From contig JANYDI010000003.1 of the NCBI GenBank assembly GCA_025363695.1, forward strand, positions 1 to 14,888: a DNA stretch of 14,888 nucleotides. The letters run 5' to 3'. This DNA comes from Opitutia bacterium (lineage in GTDB: Bacteria > Verrucomicrobiota > Verrucomicrobiia > Opitutales > JANYDI01). Numbering within the stretch: the first letter of the stretch is position 1; each line of letters opens with the position of its first letter. A program made the position numbers and the translations under genes. The notes beneath the pieces were generated by a model, which was not told where the DNA came from, ran no database searches, and worked only from the letters and a program-made list of their open reading frames with translations. This document shows, piece after piece, positions 1-7,759 of this stretch.

Positions 1-96
1 AAAGTTGCACTGGTTGCCGTTATGCGCAAAATGGTAGTGTGCTTAAATTCCATGATAAAAAACAACAAACTTTACCAAGAAAATTATGAATTTTAG
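1..96 (+). mobile_element. IS110-family transposase, C-terminal end (partial)
   Basis: Frame 1 is open from the window edge to a TAG at 94-96 and encodes 31 residues beginning KVALVAVMRKMVVCLNSMIK. This is the typical C-terminal tail of IS110/IS116/IS902 transposases (a KxALVAxMRKxLVxLNxM pattern). These enzymes are DEDD-Tnp_2 (serine) recombinases guided by a bridge RNA and carried on elements without long terminal inverted repeats. The rest of the gene lies outside the window. The right end of the element cannot be placed exactly: it falls between the stop and the palindromes that begin at 125. Whether the element is intact is unknown. Confidence 0.8.
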
Positions 97-124
97 ACTT
101 TTACTCTTGACTATCTAGACGGTA

Positions 125-139
125 GATCGCTTCGCGATC
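125..139. repeat. Isolated A-type palindrome next to the IS110 end
   Basis: A 15-bp hairpin, gatcgc-ttc-gcgatc, identical to the A hairpin at 157-171 and separated from it by 17 bp. Elsewhere in the window A hairpins belong to an A-B-C module. Here there is no B or C on the left, so this copy may be the remnant of a facing module interrupted by the IS110 element, or part of the target or end of that element. Confidence 0.7.
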
Positions 140-156
140 GATTTTAAACACACCCG

Positions 157-279
157 GATCGCTTCGCGATCTGTGGAGGCCCTTGTATAGCCTATCCCGA
201 TAGCGATTTATCTAAAATGCGCCAGCATTTTAGAAAATCGCTATCGGAAAGGGGATCCAAGGGGACAACGTCCCCTTGG
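157..279 (+). repeat. A-B-C palindromic module 1 (3' of the DUF2608 gene)
   Basis: A hairpin 157-171, B hairpin 197-247 (basal stem ccgatagcgatt with aatcgctatcgg, apical aaaatgc with gcatttt), C hairpin 257-279 (ccaagggg arm with ccccttgg). C ends 2 bp from the stop codon of the minus-strand DUF2608 gene, so on that transcript it would form a 3'-end stem-loop. No run of U follows it. The A-B linker contains ccttgtat, which can pair with atccaagg at the B-C junction with one mismatch. Strand is given in the A to C direction. Confidence 0.9.
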
Positions 280-281
280 CC

Positions 282-1049
282 TTAATTCGCCGGGAGCAAA
301 TCAAAATTCCTGCCAAACTGAAAATGATACCCATGGAACTCCAGCCCGAGCTCTTTGCAAGCACGCCCGACGGACCTGAGGTGATCAGCGGTATCATCGA
401 TAAAGAGGATACAGGAGATTTTGCTATCAAAAAAGGCCTTCTTCTGGTTATAAAACTGTGTAAAGACCTTTCCTTTCGCATTTTGTTCACCGCAGAAAAG
501 AATCCTATCCTCGTAGGAGCAAGACGGGCTGAAGCTCAGCGGGGTAGAATCATTATCCAGGCCCAGCCAGGTGATACCGTTAGCCTTTAGCTGTTCGAGG
601 GTGAGGAGGCTAATCTCAGGACGACGCGCAGTAATCGGCAAAAAATAAGCACCAGCGCTGTTTAAATAGTCAATAAAGGTAGACACGTAGGGATGCGTCA
701 ACTGCGTTTGGGTACTGGGCTGGAGGGCATTGAATTCTTCTACGGCAGTTCCGAAGGCTTCCTGGGGCAACATGCCTTGCGATCGATAGGCTTTCAGGTG
801 ATCAATGGCCTGTTCGTAAGAGCCTTCGTAGCCAACAGAGCAAATGAGGGTATTATCGATATCGCACAAAACGAGCACTTCACGGCCGGGTTCGCCAATA
901 GTGTAGCTAATGAGATCGCCCATGAGATCACTAAAGCTTGCGATATCGCGGATATCAAGACCCTCATCTTTGAGTAAATCCGCAGCATCTCCGGCAGATA
1001 AAGGGCCGCCAAGGCAAAAAAAGAGCAGTAAGGAAAAGATCATTTTCAT
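282..1049 (-). CDS. Secreted HAD-family phosphatase, DUF2608 type
   Basis: A predicted 255-residue exported protein. From ATG at 1049 it begins with a short basic start, a hydrophobic stretch (IFSLLLFFCLGG) and a small-residue PLSAGDA segment, a plausible signal peptide. HAD motif I is DIDNT (first Asp about residue 63), motif II is the Thr of PITARRP, and motif IV is FIDD near the C terminus. This order and the signal sequence fit the DUF2608 branch of HAD acid-phosphatase-like proteins; the substrate is unknown. The frame is open to an upstream ATG at 1202 (306 codons), but that would bury the signal peptide and overlap the divergent AsmA gene, so 1049 (or ATG 1043) is preferred. No Shine-Dalgarno. 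The stop is 2 bp from hairpin C of module 1. Confidence 0.82.
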   Translation of the reverse strand: MKMIFSLLLFFCLGGPLSAGDAADLLKDEGLDIRDIASFSDLMGDLISYTIGEPGREVLVLCDIDNTLICSVGYEGSYEQAIDHLKAYRSQGMLPQEAFGTAVEEFNALQPSTQTQLTHPYVSTFIDYLNSAGAYFLPITARRPEISLLTLEQLKANGITWLGLDNDSTPLSFSPSCSYEDRILFCGEQNAKGKVFTQFYNQKKAFFDSKISCILFIDDTADHLRSVGRACKELGLEFHGYHFQFGRNFDLLPAN

Positions 1050-1059
1050 TTTCAACAAA

Positions 1060-1088
1060 AAGGTAACTGCATGAAAAACGACTGTCAA
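1060..1088 (-). promoter_or_regulatory. Candidate promoter for the DUF2608 gene
   Basis: On the minus strand there is an exact TTGACA at 1088-1083, a 17-bp spacer, and TACCTT at 1065-1060 as a weak -10. The ATG at 1049 is 10 bases beyond the -10, so the leader would be only a few bases. The good -35 and ideal spacing support it; the poor -10 does not. The divergent AsmA promoter should lie in the same 85-bp gap, but I could not pick one out. Confidence 0.35.
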
Positions 1089-1134
1089 TCTCAAAAAAAA
1101 TTTTGGTATTGCTTTTTTGTACGTTTTGGCAACA

Positions 1135-4100
1135 ATGGTTCTTATGCGTTTTTTAAAAATCTTTTTGGTCTTTTTGGGGCTCTTACTCGGCGCCTTAGGC
1201 ATTATCTTTTTACCCAGTGTTCAAAAAACGGCTTTGCTAAAAACCTTCCCAGGGTCTCAGGTAGAGAGCTTCTCCCTAAAGCCATTTAACAGTGAGATCA
1301 AAGATTTACATCTAGCCCTAGGAAATCAATGCTTTTTGGGCATCAAGCACCTGAAGCTCACCCAATTTGCACCCTTTTTCCTGCTCTTTTCAGGGAATTT
1401 TCAAGCCAAAGCCCTACTCATTCAGGGCCTACAACTCGAAGGGCCAAGCCTAGAAAAACTCCTACAGGTACTGTACAAAAGGGAAAAAAACCCCCTAAAG
1501 CAGCCCGTTCATCAGGCCGGATTTTCCCTTTCTAAAAAAACAAGCCAAACCCTGCGCCTGGAGGAGCTCCACGTGGATGGCAGCCTGAAACTCCTGGATA
1601 CGCCCAACGACAAACTGCCTAGTTTTTCTTTGGACGGGCGTAAGTTTGCCCCCAAAAGCACGGGAACGCTCGACTTTGACTTTACGGTGCCCGATACGCA
1701 GCTTTTAGCGGCCCTTCAGCCTTCGGGTGCCCCTGATGGGATTCCCATCCAAAGTTTCCATACACAAGGGAAACTTGCCCTCACCCAAGGCGCTAGCGGT
1801 ATTATTAACTCCGAGGTCCAGCTGGACCAAACGGTGAGCGTCCAACCCAAGGCGCGTAAAGCGGCTGAGGAAAAACTACGCCTGCAGCTCTCCTTAAAGC
1901 TCGACTCTCCTGGAGGTTCAGCCTTGACCACGGACTTCAAGCTCCTAGACCTGCGCGGCGAACGCCCTCCCCTAGTGACTTTTGTGGGCAGCGTAGCTCC
2001 TGGGAGTATCACGGGCCCCATGACCTTTAACCTGCAGGCAGACAGCTTTCCAGCCCTGATGGAAACCCTCAAGCTACCCCTGCTGAGCACCCAAGGCAGC
2101 GGCACCCTGGCGCTTTCCCCAAAAAACCTTGCCCTCAAACTCCAAGCCCAGGGCAGCATCAGCGCCCTCAAGCGCCTAGACCCTCGCCTCGAAGCCCTGC
2201 CTACGCTGGACTTTGACCTCAACACCGACGTCCTGCTCAAGGACCAAGACGTCCATATCGCCGCTTTGGACTTCCTGCTCAAGGACCCTTCCAAAGCAGC
2301 AACGATCACGCTCAAAGCCCTCAAGCCGCTTGCGCTGTCGCTCAAAAACTTTCTGCCGCTGGAAGCCGCTCCGGAAGGTATTGAACTGAGCATTACGACG
2401 CTCCCGCTCAGCTGGGCCAATGGCTTTTTGAAGGCTAGCGAACTGGCCCTAAGCAAGGGGCATACAAGCCTCAACGGGACGCTCCATGCCACGGCAGGCG
2501 CCTGGGATGTCACCGCTCAACTAGGGCTTTCCGAGCTCAATGTCGATACCCTTCAGCCGCACAAAAAGCCCTTTTTGCAAAAACTATCGCTGGACGTCCC
2601 CCTCGTAGCCCACTACAGCGCTGAAGGCTGGTCTGTGGATACCCAAAAATGGAGCGCCCAGCTCCACGAAAAGCCTTTGGCTGGCGGTAGCCTCACGGCT
2701 CAGGGCCCCCATCCGCTCAAGGCCAAGGGCAGCTTTGAAGCCTGGACTGGCCCTTTGAATACACAGCCCTTTGCCAAAAATACACCCGCCATCCCCAGTA
2801 ACCACCTGGAAAGCGCCTTTGATGTCACCTTAGATAAAACACGGCTCTCTATTGGCCAGTTCACCCTTTGCGCTCAGGATGCAAGCGCTCCCTGGCTTTC
2901 CTTCAGCTTACAATCAGGCCTGTGTGTCGACCTCGAAAAGCCCTACGCTTCCCTGCGCAACAAGGGCCAGATTGCCTCCGCGCGGATACAAAATTTCCCG
3001 CTAGCCATGATTTCCCCCTTCTTGCCGGGAATCACCCTTTCCGGCTCCATCGCCCAAGGCGCCTTTCAATGCCAAGGCAACGCAGAAAGCGTCTTTTTAG
3101 AAACATTGGAGCCCCTTCAATTTGAAGACATTACGCTCATCAAGGACGGCACCCCGATTGTGGAAAAACTGGACATCCAGCTCAAACCCTATTGCGAACT
3201 CCAAGAAAAAGCCCTGCAGTTTGACCTGGGTATCCTCGAAATCAAACAAGGCAATCTCTCCCTCCTTCAAGCCCATCTGAAGGGCCAATATCCCTACAAC
3301 CCTCAAGGCGCTCCCCAGGCTCAAGGCACTATATCCCTACAGCTTCCTGATTTGATTTCACGTACCTATTTGCGTGAATTTATCGAAAGACCTGCCTCGG
3401 GCACCCTCTCCCTTGAAGGCACCTTTGGTTCTGAACTCAGCCTCAAAATTGACCTCAAGGACCTCAAGCACAAAAAAGGCGGCGGCAAAATCGATAACCT
3501 CAGCCTCCAAGCCACGGGGAAAAAACACAGCGATGGCCGCTGGAATATCCGCGCCCCCCTGCACATTATTGCCCAAGGCGGCACCTCGCACCTGGATTTT
3601 GCAGGCAAACTCCAAGGCCAAAAGTTCGACCTCAGCCTCCTAGGACCTCAACTCATTGTCGATGATTTATTGTTTTTAACACGCTTTCTAAAAGAAAAAG
3701 ACGCCAAAAAAGTCCCTCAACACCCGGCCAAGGCCGCCGAGGCCACCAAGGCCGCCAAGAAAGGCAACCCCGAGCTATCGCCCCCCTCCGAAGGGAACGC
3801 CGATGCCATGCCGTTTTGGTGGCCCTACGAAGGCAGCGCCACCCTCGAAATTGATCACCTCACGGTCATGCACTCCACCCTGGACGGCGTCAAAGGCCGC
3901 CTTAGTATTGACCAACAAGTCCTCAACCTACAAGCTATCGAGGCTAGCCACATGGGCGCCCCCCTGCATGCCGGAGGCCAGATCACCTTCGCCGCAAAGG
4001 AACAGGAGCCCTACGCTCTTGCCCTAGATATCACCTTAGATAACTGGAATCTAGGCGCCCTGCTGAGCCAAAGCATCCCCGACCAACCCCCCGTCGTGGA

Positions 4101-4791
4101 AGGCCTGTTTTCCGTATCCGCCCAGGCCAAAAGCCACGGCAAAACCCTTGACGACCTCCTTACCGGAACTTATGGCCAGTGCACCCTCAACGGCGGCCCG
4201 GGCACCCTACGCGGCCTGGCCTATGCGGGAAAAGGCGCCAAAGCCGGTGCCACCCTGGGCAACTTGGCTCTAGGTGTCCTGGGCAGCGCCACCGATCGCC
4301 CCGGCCTGTCCGCCCTGTCCCGCATCAGCGGCTATTTTGACGAGCTCCCTTACGACCGCTTCGCCTGCAAGCTCGAACGCCAAGCCCAAGGCGATGTCCT
4401 CCTGAAGGAACTTGTCCTGGATGGACCCATCGCCGGCGTCCAAGCGCATGGGAACATCCAAGCCCAGCCCGGCACGCCGCTCATGGAACAAGCCCTCTTT
4501 TTGCAACTCGACCTAGGCGCCAAAGGCCCTCTGGCTGAAGACCTGCAGAAAATCAACCTCGTCTCCCAACGCCCAGGCCAAAACAACTACTTCTGGTGCA
4601 CCGAAAGCTTCGAAATCAGCGGCACCCCTGCCAAACCCGATACCAGCAAACTCTGGGGCATTATCCGCCGCGCCGCCCTCAGCGCCCTCACCCCAAGCGC
4701 TGCACAGGAGTCGGACACACCCAAGGAGTCGATGCCCCAAAAGGCTCAGAACACGATTCAGAATGTGATACGCGGCTTTGGCTTGTTTTAG
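1135..4791 (+). CDS. Large AsmA-like envelope protein
   Basis: A 1218-residue protein with one N-terminal transmembrane helix (about residues 6-27, FLKIFLVFLGLLLGALGIIF) followed by a long stretch of alternating hydrophobic and polar beta-strand segments, as in AsmA/TamB/YhdP proteins. These are inner-membrane-anchored and span the periplasm; relatives carry phospholipids towards the outer membrane. An Ala/Lys-rich low-complexity linker (KAAEATKAAKKG) sits near residue 865. The region around residues 1000-1130 (LDDLLTGTYGQCTLNGGPG onwards, with ALSRISGYFDELPYDRF) resembles the AsmA-like C-terminal domain. Start: ATG 1135 or ATG 1144; TTG 1117 is also open. None has a Shine-Dalgarno. It is divergent from the DUF2608 gene and ends 27 bp before hairpin C of module 2. 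Exact subfamily not determined. Confidence 0.8.
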   Translation: MVLMRFLKIFLVFLGLLLGALGIIFLPSVQKTALLKTFPGSQVESFSLKPFNSEIKDLHLALGNQCFLGIKHLKLTQFAPFFLLFSGNFQAKALLIQGLQLEGPSLEKLLQVLYKREKNPLKQPVHQAGFSLSKKTSQTLRLEELHVDGSLKLLDTPNDKLPSFSLDGRKFAPKSTGTLDFDFTVPDTQLLAALQPSGAPDGIPIQSFHTQGKLALTQGASGIINSEVQLDQTVSVQPKARKAAEEKLRLQLSLKLDSPGGSALTTDFKLLDLRGERPPLVTFVGSVAPGSITGPMTFNLQADSFPALMETLKLPLLSTQGSGTLALSPKNLALKLQAQGSISALKRLDPRLEALPTLDFDLNTDVLLKDQDVHIAALDFLLKDPSKAATITLKALKPLALSLKNFLPLEAAPEGIELSITTLPLSWANGFLKASELALSKGHTSLNGTLHATAGAWDVTAQLGLSELNVDTLQPHKKPFLQKLSLDVPLVAHYSAEGWSVDTQKWSAQLHEKPLAGGSLTAQGPHPLKAKGSFEAWTGPLNTQPFAKNTPAIPSNHLESAFDVTLDKTRLSIGQFTLCAQDASAPWLSFSLQSGLCVDLEKPYASLRNKGQIASARIQNFPLAMISPFLPGITLSGSIAQGAFQCQGNAESVFLETLEPLQFEDITLIKDGTPIVEKLDIQLKPYCELQEKALQFDLGILEIKQGNLSLLQAHLKGQYPYNPQGAPQAQGTISLQLPDLISRTYLREFIERPASGTLSLEGTFGSELSLKIDLKDLKHKKGGGKIDNLSLQATGKKHSDGRWNIRAPLHIIAQGGTSHLDFAGKLQGQKFDLSLLGPQLIVDDLLFLTRFLKEKDAKKVPQHPAKAAEATKAAKKGNPELSPPSEGNADAMPFWWPYEGSATLEIDHLTVMHSTLDGVKGRLSIDQQVLNLQAIEASHMGAPLHAGGQITFAAKEQEPYALALDITLDNWNLGALLSQSIPDQPPVVEGLFSVSAQAKSHGKTLDDLLTGTYGQCTLNGGPGTLRGLAYAGKGAKAGATLGNLALGVLGSATDRPGLSALSRISGYFDELPYDRFACKLERQAQGDVLLKELVLDGPIAGVQAHGNIQAQPGTPLMEQALFLQLDLGAKGPLAEDLQKINLVSQRPGQNNYFWCTESFEISGTPAKPDTSKLWGIIRRAALSALTPSAAQESDTPKESMPQKAQNTIQNVIRGFGLF

Positions 4792-4818
4792 GATTGAAAG
4801 TAAAGGAAATTTAAAGGG

Positions 4819-4941
4819 CCAAGGGGCGCTTGCGCCCCTTGGATCCCCTGCCGATGGCGATTTATTAAAATGCTAGCGCATTTTAAATAAATCGCCATCG
4901 GGAAGGGTGATACAAGGCACCTTCCGGATCCCTTCGGGATC
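4819..4941 (-). repeat. A-B-C palindromic module 2 (3' of the AsmA-like gene)
   Basis: Read C to A on the plus strand: C 4819-4842 (ccaaggggcgc, tt, gcgccccttgg), B 4851-4901 (ccgatggcgattta with taaatcgccatcgg), A 4927-4941 (gatccc-ttc-gggatc). The B stem has g for a relative to module 1, and the partner arm has the compensating c for t. The B-A linker has gatacaagg, complementary to ccttggat at the C-B junction except for one mismatch. Confidence 0.9.
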
Positions 4942-4975
4942 GAACTTAATTAGGGCGTGTGACCAATTAATAATA

Positions 4976-5266
4976 TAACTATTTATTAAAAACCACAAAA
5001 TGAGAGCCCTGTAGGGGCGAATGCTTGTCAGCCCAGGGCTTTAGCCCTGGGTTTACGGTAAAAAACAAACCAGAGCCCTACAGGGGCGATTCATTAAAAT
5101 GTATCAAAATCTTGTTAAATATATTCTATATATCAGATTATGAGAATCGCCCTTACAGGGCTCTAAAATCTTTTTTCCATGCCAAAACCCAGGGCTTACG
5201 CCCTGGGCTGATAAGCATTCGCCCCTTCAGGGCTCTCATTTTGTGGTTTGTTTTTAAATAATTATT
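4976..5266. repeat. Nested inverted-repeat element D, copy 1
   Basis: A long imperfect palindrome. Outer arms start at accacaaaatgagagccct (about 4992) and end with the complementary agggctctcattttgtggt (about 5247), with AT-rich extensions on each side. Each arm carries its own short hairpin, cccagggct/agccctggg at 5032-5051 and about 5189-5209. An inner pair, agagccctacaggggcgatt at 5072 and aatcgcccttacagggctct ending at 5163, encloses an AT-rich loop. The whole could fold as a cruciform or multi-branch structure. Copies 2 and 3 share the agagccct/ccctggg core. No open reading frame with protein-like composition is present. With modules 2 and 3 it fills the gene-free stretch 4792-5510. Confidence 0.85.
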
Positions 5267-5333
5267 TATCAACCGGAACGGATCCATTGAAACAGGTTTT
5301 CAAATTAATTGTTCACATGCCCTAGCTAAATTC

Positions 5334-5459
5334 GATCGCGAAGCGATCTGTGGGGTGCCTTGTATCCGCCTATCCCGATAGCGATTTACTTAAAATGCGT
5401 CAGCATTTTAAGTAAATCGCTATCGGAAAGGGGATCCAAGGGGAGCTCGCTCCCCTTGG
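5334..5459 (+). repeat. A-B-C palindromic module 3 (5' of the rnr operon)
   Basis: A 5334-5348 (gatcgc-gaa-gcgatc), B 5375-5426 (ccgatagcgatttactt with aagtaaatcgctatcgg, the most perfect B stem in the window), C 5436-5459 (ccaaggggagc, tc, gctccccttgg). Linker ccttgtat matches atccaagg at the B-C junction as in module 1. It lies upstream of the operon and of the 12-bp tandem repeat. Confidence 0.9.
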
Positions 5460-5507
5460 CCCTTTACCTATCCCTTTACCTATCCCTTTACCTGGCCCTT
5501 TATAAAC
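5460..5507 (+). repeat. 12-bp tandem repeat, four units
   Basis: Units ccctttacctat at 5460 and 5472, ccctttacctgg at 5484 and ccctttataaac at 5496: period exactly 12, the last unit diverged so that it contains TATAAA. The array fills the gap between hairpin C and the first ORF of the rnr operon, so the unit number sets the distance from the module to the promoter -10. Confidence 0.9.
5501..5506 (+). promoter_or_regulatory. Candidate -10 box of the rnr operon
   Basis: TATAAA, formed by the diverged fourth tandem unit, lies 4 bases before the ATG at 5511. No convincing -35 stands 16-18 bases upstream (TTTACC is 20 bases away). If used, transcription would start at or next to that ATG. Confidence 0.3.
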
Positions 5508-5510
5508 TGC

Positions 5511-5570
5511 ATGAAAAGCTTGACATTTGACATGGCCTCCTCCACCCTCATTCCAGGCTGGTATGTTTAG
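5511..5570 (+). CDS. Possible 19-codon leader ORF of the rnr operon
   Basis: ATG at 5511 opens a 19-residue frame (MKSLTFDMASSTLIPGWYV) ending TAG at 5568-5570. Its end overlaps the ATG of the next gene (5563) by 8 bases, ATGTTTAG. The following junction, small protein into rnr, has the same geometry (ATGGATAA). This repeated pattern and the TATAAA just upstream suggest a leader peptide that couples translation into the operon. The length is too small for composition to prove that it is translated. Confidence 0.35.
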   Translation: MKSLTFDMASSTLIPGWYV

Positions 5571-5817
5571 GCAATTTTTAAAGCGCTTGAGGTACCGCAG
5601 GCATAGTGGTTATCGGTATCGGATCAAGGAGGATAGCAACCAGACGACCTTTGTGGGTTACCTGGAGCAGAGTGTTTTTGGCAAAAACAACTTGGGGAAG
5701 TACCGTGTCATGGAGCAGCGGCGGCGTAGACTCTGGGTATGGATAGCAGCGGGCATACTTGGATTGTCGCTCTTGTGGTGGGGATTTGAAGGCATTCACC
5801 TACTCATACATGGATAA
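5563..5817 (+). CDS. Small single-pass membrane protein, unknown function
   Basis: An 84-residue protein from ATG 5563: an Arg/Lys-rich N-terminal half (MFRQFLKRLRYRRHSGYRY) and one C-terminal transmembrane segment (VWIAAGILGLSLLWWGF, about residues 57-75). The positive-inside rule would put the N terminus in the cytoplasm. I do not recognise a family. A TTG at 5527 could add 12 Pro-rich residues, but ATG 5563 is preferred because the previous ORF ends there. Its stop overlaps the rnr start by 8 bases (5810-5817), so rnr translation is probably coupled to it. Its basic tail next to an exoribonuclease gene could mean a role in membrane or RNA association, which is only a guess. Confidence 0.6.
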   Translation: MFRQFLKRLRYRRHSGYRYRIKEDSNQTTFVGYLEQSVFGKNNLGKYRVMEQRRRRLWVWIAAGILGLSLLWWGFEGIHLLIHG

Positions 5818-7759
5818 ACGGCGAAAACCCAAAAAACAGCCTTGCGCAGCTGAGCGTATCCCGCTTACGGGCGTTCTGTGCGTGCGTAAAAGCGGCTGGG
5901 GGCTTGTGCCCATTGAAGCGTCTGGCAACGGTCCGGCAACGGTATCCATTGAGCCTAAGTACTTAGGCTCTGCGCTGCATGGCGACCGCATCCAGGTTTC
6001 GCTGTGTCGCCCGCCAAGCAATGCCAGAGGCGATGCGAATGAGTATTATGGCGTGATAGACAGCATCCTGGAGCGCAAGCATACCGAACTAGTGGGCACT
6101 CTGGACGCAATAGGCGTTTTTGTGCCGGATGATTTCCACATAAATCTAAACTTTAAAGTTAAGACACCCAAAGCGGTCAAAATAGGCGACACGATTGTTG
6201 TAAGCCTGCAGTATATCGGTAAAACCATCAAGGCTACTTTTAAGGAGAACTTGGGCTCCTCCAAACTGCCGCAAACCGAAATGCAAGCCCTGTTGCGGCG
6301 CTACGGACTCGAAGACAGCTTCCCTGAGGCCGTCCTGCAAGCGGTTAAAAATTTCCCAAAACGCGTTGAGCCGCAAAGCCTTCAAGGCCGCCTGGACTTG
6401 CGGCAGCTCCATACCCTCACCATCGACCCCGAGGACGCCAAGGACTTCGACGACGCGCTTTCTCTGGAGCCCCTTTCCTTTGGCAAGGCCCGCATCGGCG
6501 TACACATCGCTGATGTATCGAGCTACATACCCGCCCAGTCCGCCCTCGACCTCGAAGCCCGTAAACGCGGCAATTCCACCTACCTCGGGCCCACGGTCAT
6601 CCCCATGCTGCCCTTTGAGCTCTCTAACGAACTGTGCAGCCTTAAGCCCGGAGAGGATCGCCTCACCAAAAGCGTCCTGATGACCTTTTCCCGCTCAGCC
6701 AAGTTGCTCAAGGTCGAATTTGCCAACAGCGTTATTTGTAGCAAAAATCGCCTCAGCTACGCTGACGCCTACGCCCTCCTCAAGCACGACCCCACGAGCA
6801 GCGCTGAAAAGCTCGAAGCCCAGCGCCTGCGCAGCCTCTGGGCCTATGCCAGCAAGCTACGCCAGCAACGCATGAAAAACGGCAGCCTCGACCTCGATAT
6901 GCCCGAGGTACGTATCCGCTTTACCCCTTCTGGCTACCCCGAAGCCATCGTCCCCGTCTTCCATGACGAAAGCCACCAGCTGATTGAGGAATTCATGCTC
7001 GCCGCCAATGACGCCGTCGCCAAGGCCCTGCACGAAAGGAAACTCCCAGCCATTTACCGCGTTCATGCCGCTCCAGATGCCGACAGGCTCGACGCCCTAC
7101 GAGAAACCCTCCAAGACTACGGCGTCAAGGCGCGTAACCTCCAAAAACCAAAAGCCCTTGCCGAGCTGCTCCTCAACCTCAAAGAACACCCCCAGGGCAG
7201 CATTTTGAAGCAACACGTCCTACGCAGCCTCAAGCAGGCCTGCTACGACACCCTCCCGCTAGGCCATTACGGCCTGGCCAAACAGGATTACCTGCATTTT
7301 ACGTCCCCAATACGTCGCTACGCCGACCTCGCTGTCCATCGCAGTTTCGAAAAGCTCGTAGACCCCCAAATAAATATTCCCGCCACACCCTTGGCGGCCA
7401 TCGCCAAGCATATCAGCCACACCGAGCAAAATAGCACCGAGGCCGAGCGTGATTTCCAAAAACGCAAGCGTTTTGCCTACTTTTGTGAACAGCTCCAAAA
7501 AAATCCTAAAGCCTGCTACAAAGCCGTTGTCTTGGAAGTCAAAGCCCAGGGCCTTTTTATAGAACTTCCCGATAGCCTCACCTTTGGCTTTTTGCCCGTT
7601 CAGAACCTTCCCCCGGATTATTACCAGCTCAGCGACAACAAAAAAATCCTCATCGGCCAAAAACAAGGGCAGCACTTCGCCATCGGAGCTACGCTTTTAG
7701 TAAAAATACAATCGGTAGATACCTCTAGGCAAGAAATCGATTTTTCCTTAAAATTATGA
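5810..7759 (+). CDS. rnr: Ribonuclease R, 3'-5' exoribonuclease
   Basis: A 649-residue RNase II/R protein that degrades RNA processively from the 3' end. After a basic start (MDKRRKPKK) comes an OB/cold-shock region (about 15-190). The RNB catalytic domain follows, with TIDPEDAKDFDDALS giving Asp206, Asp212, Asp214 and Asp215 as the Mg2+-binding set, then GVHIADVS and HFTSPIRRYADLAVHR (His496 onward). A C-terminal S1 domain lies at about 560-640 (AVVLEVKAQGLFIELPDSL). It is shorter than E. coli RNase R (813) and lacks the long N- and C-terminal extensions, but its helicase-like N-terminal part and lysine-rich start favour RNase R over RNase II. ATG 5810 is chosen over TTG 5759 because it overlaps the upstream stop by 8 bases and skips an unlikely leader. 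The 3' end overlaps the next gene by ATGA (7756-7759). Confidence 0.93.
   Translation: MDKRRKPKKQPCAAERIPLTGVLCVRKSGWGLVPIEASGNGPATVSIEPKYLGSALHGDRIQVSLCRPPSNARGDANEYYGVIDSILERKHTELVGTLDAIGVFVPDDFHINLNFKVKTPKAVKIGDTIVVSLQYIGKTIKATFKENLGSSKLPQTEMQALLRRYGLEDSFPEAVLQAVKNFPKRVEPQSLQGRLDLRQLHTLTIDPEDAKDFDDALSLEPLSFGKARIGVHIADVSSYIPAQSALDLEARKRGNSTYLGPTVIPMLPFELSNELCSLKPGEDRLTKSVLMTFSRSAKLLKVEFANSVICSKNRLSYADAYALLKHDPTSSAEKLEAQRLRSLWAYASKLRQQRMKNGSLDLDMPEVRIRFTPSGYPEAIVPVFHDESHQLIEEFMLAANDAVAKALHERKLPAIYRVHAAPDADRLDALRETLQDYGVKARNLQKPKALAELLLNLKEHPQGSILKQHVLRSLKQACYDTLPLGHYGLAKQDYLHFTSPIRRYADLAVHRSFEKLVDPQINIPATPLAAIAKHISHTEQNSTEAERDFQKRKRFAYFCEQLQKNPKACYKAVVLEVKAQGLFIELPDSLTFGFLPVQNLPPDYYQLSDNKKILIGQKQGQHFAIGATLLVKIQSVDTSRQEIDFSLKL

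Noticed and set aside
1050..1202. Extension of the DUF2608 protein to the ATG at 1202
   Set aside because: It would put 51 basic residues before a good signal peptide, overlap the divergent AsmA start and cross the likely promoter.
1716..2513. 265-codon open frame antisense to the AsmA-like gene
   Set aside because: A shadow of the high-GC coding strand: Ser/Arg/Leu-rich composition and no motif. Other antisense frames under rnr, mnmA, the zinc-ribbon gene and pilT were dropped for the same reason.
4819..4842. C hairpins as classical Rho-independent terminators
   Set aside because: The stems are strong and well placed after stop codons, but none is followed by a U-run on the gene strand (ggatcccc follows). 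They may still mark or protect 3' ends, so they are kept only as module parts.
5025..5261. ORF across D copy 1, and a similar one on the minus strand at 13312-13503
   Set aside because: They lie wholly within the inverted repeats, their sequences are dictated by the palindromes (RPYRAL/RALQGRH-type peptides), and the frame is not conserved between copies.
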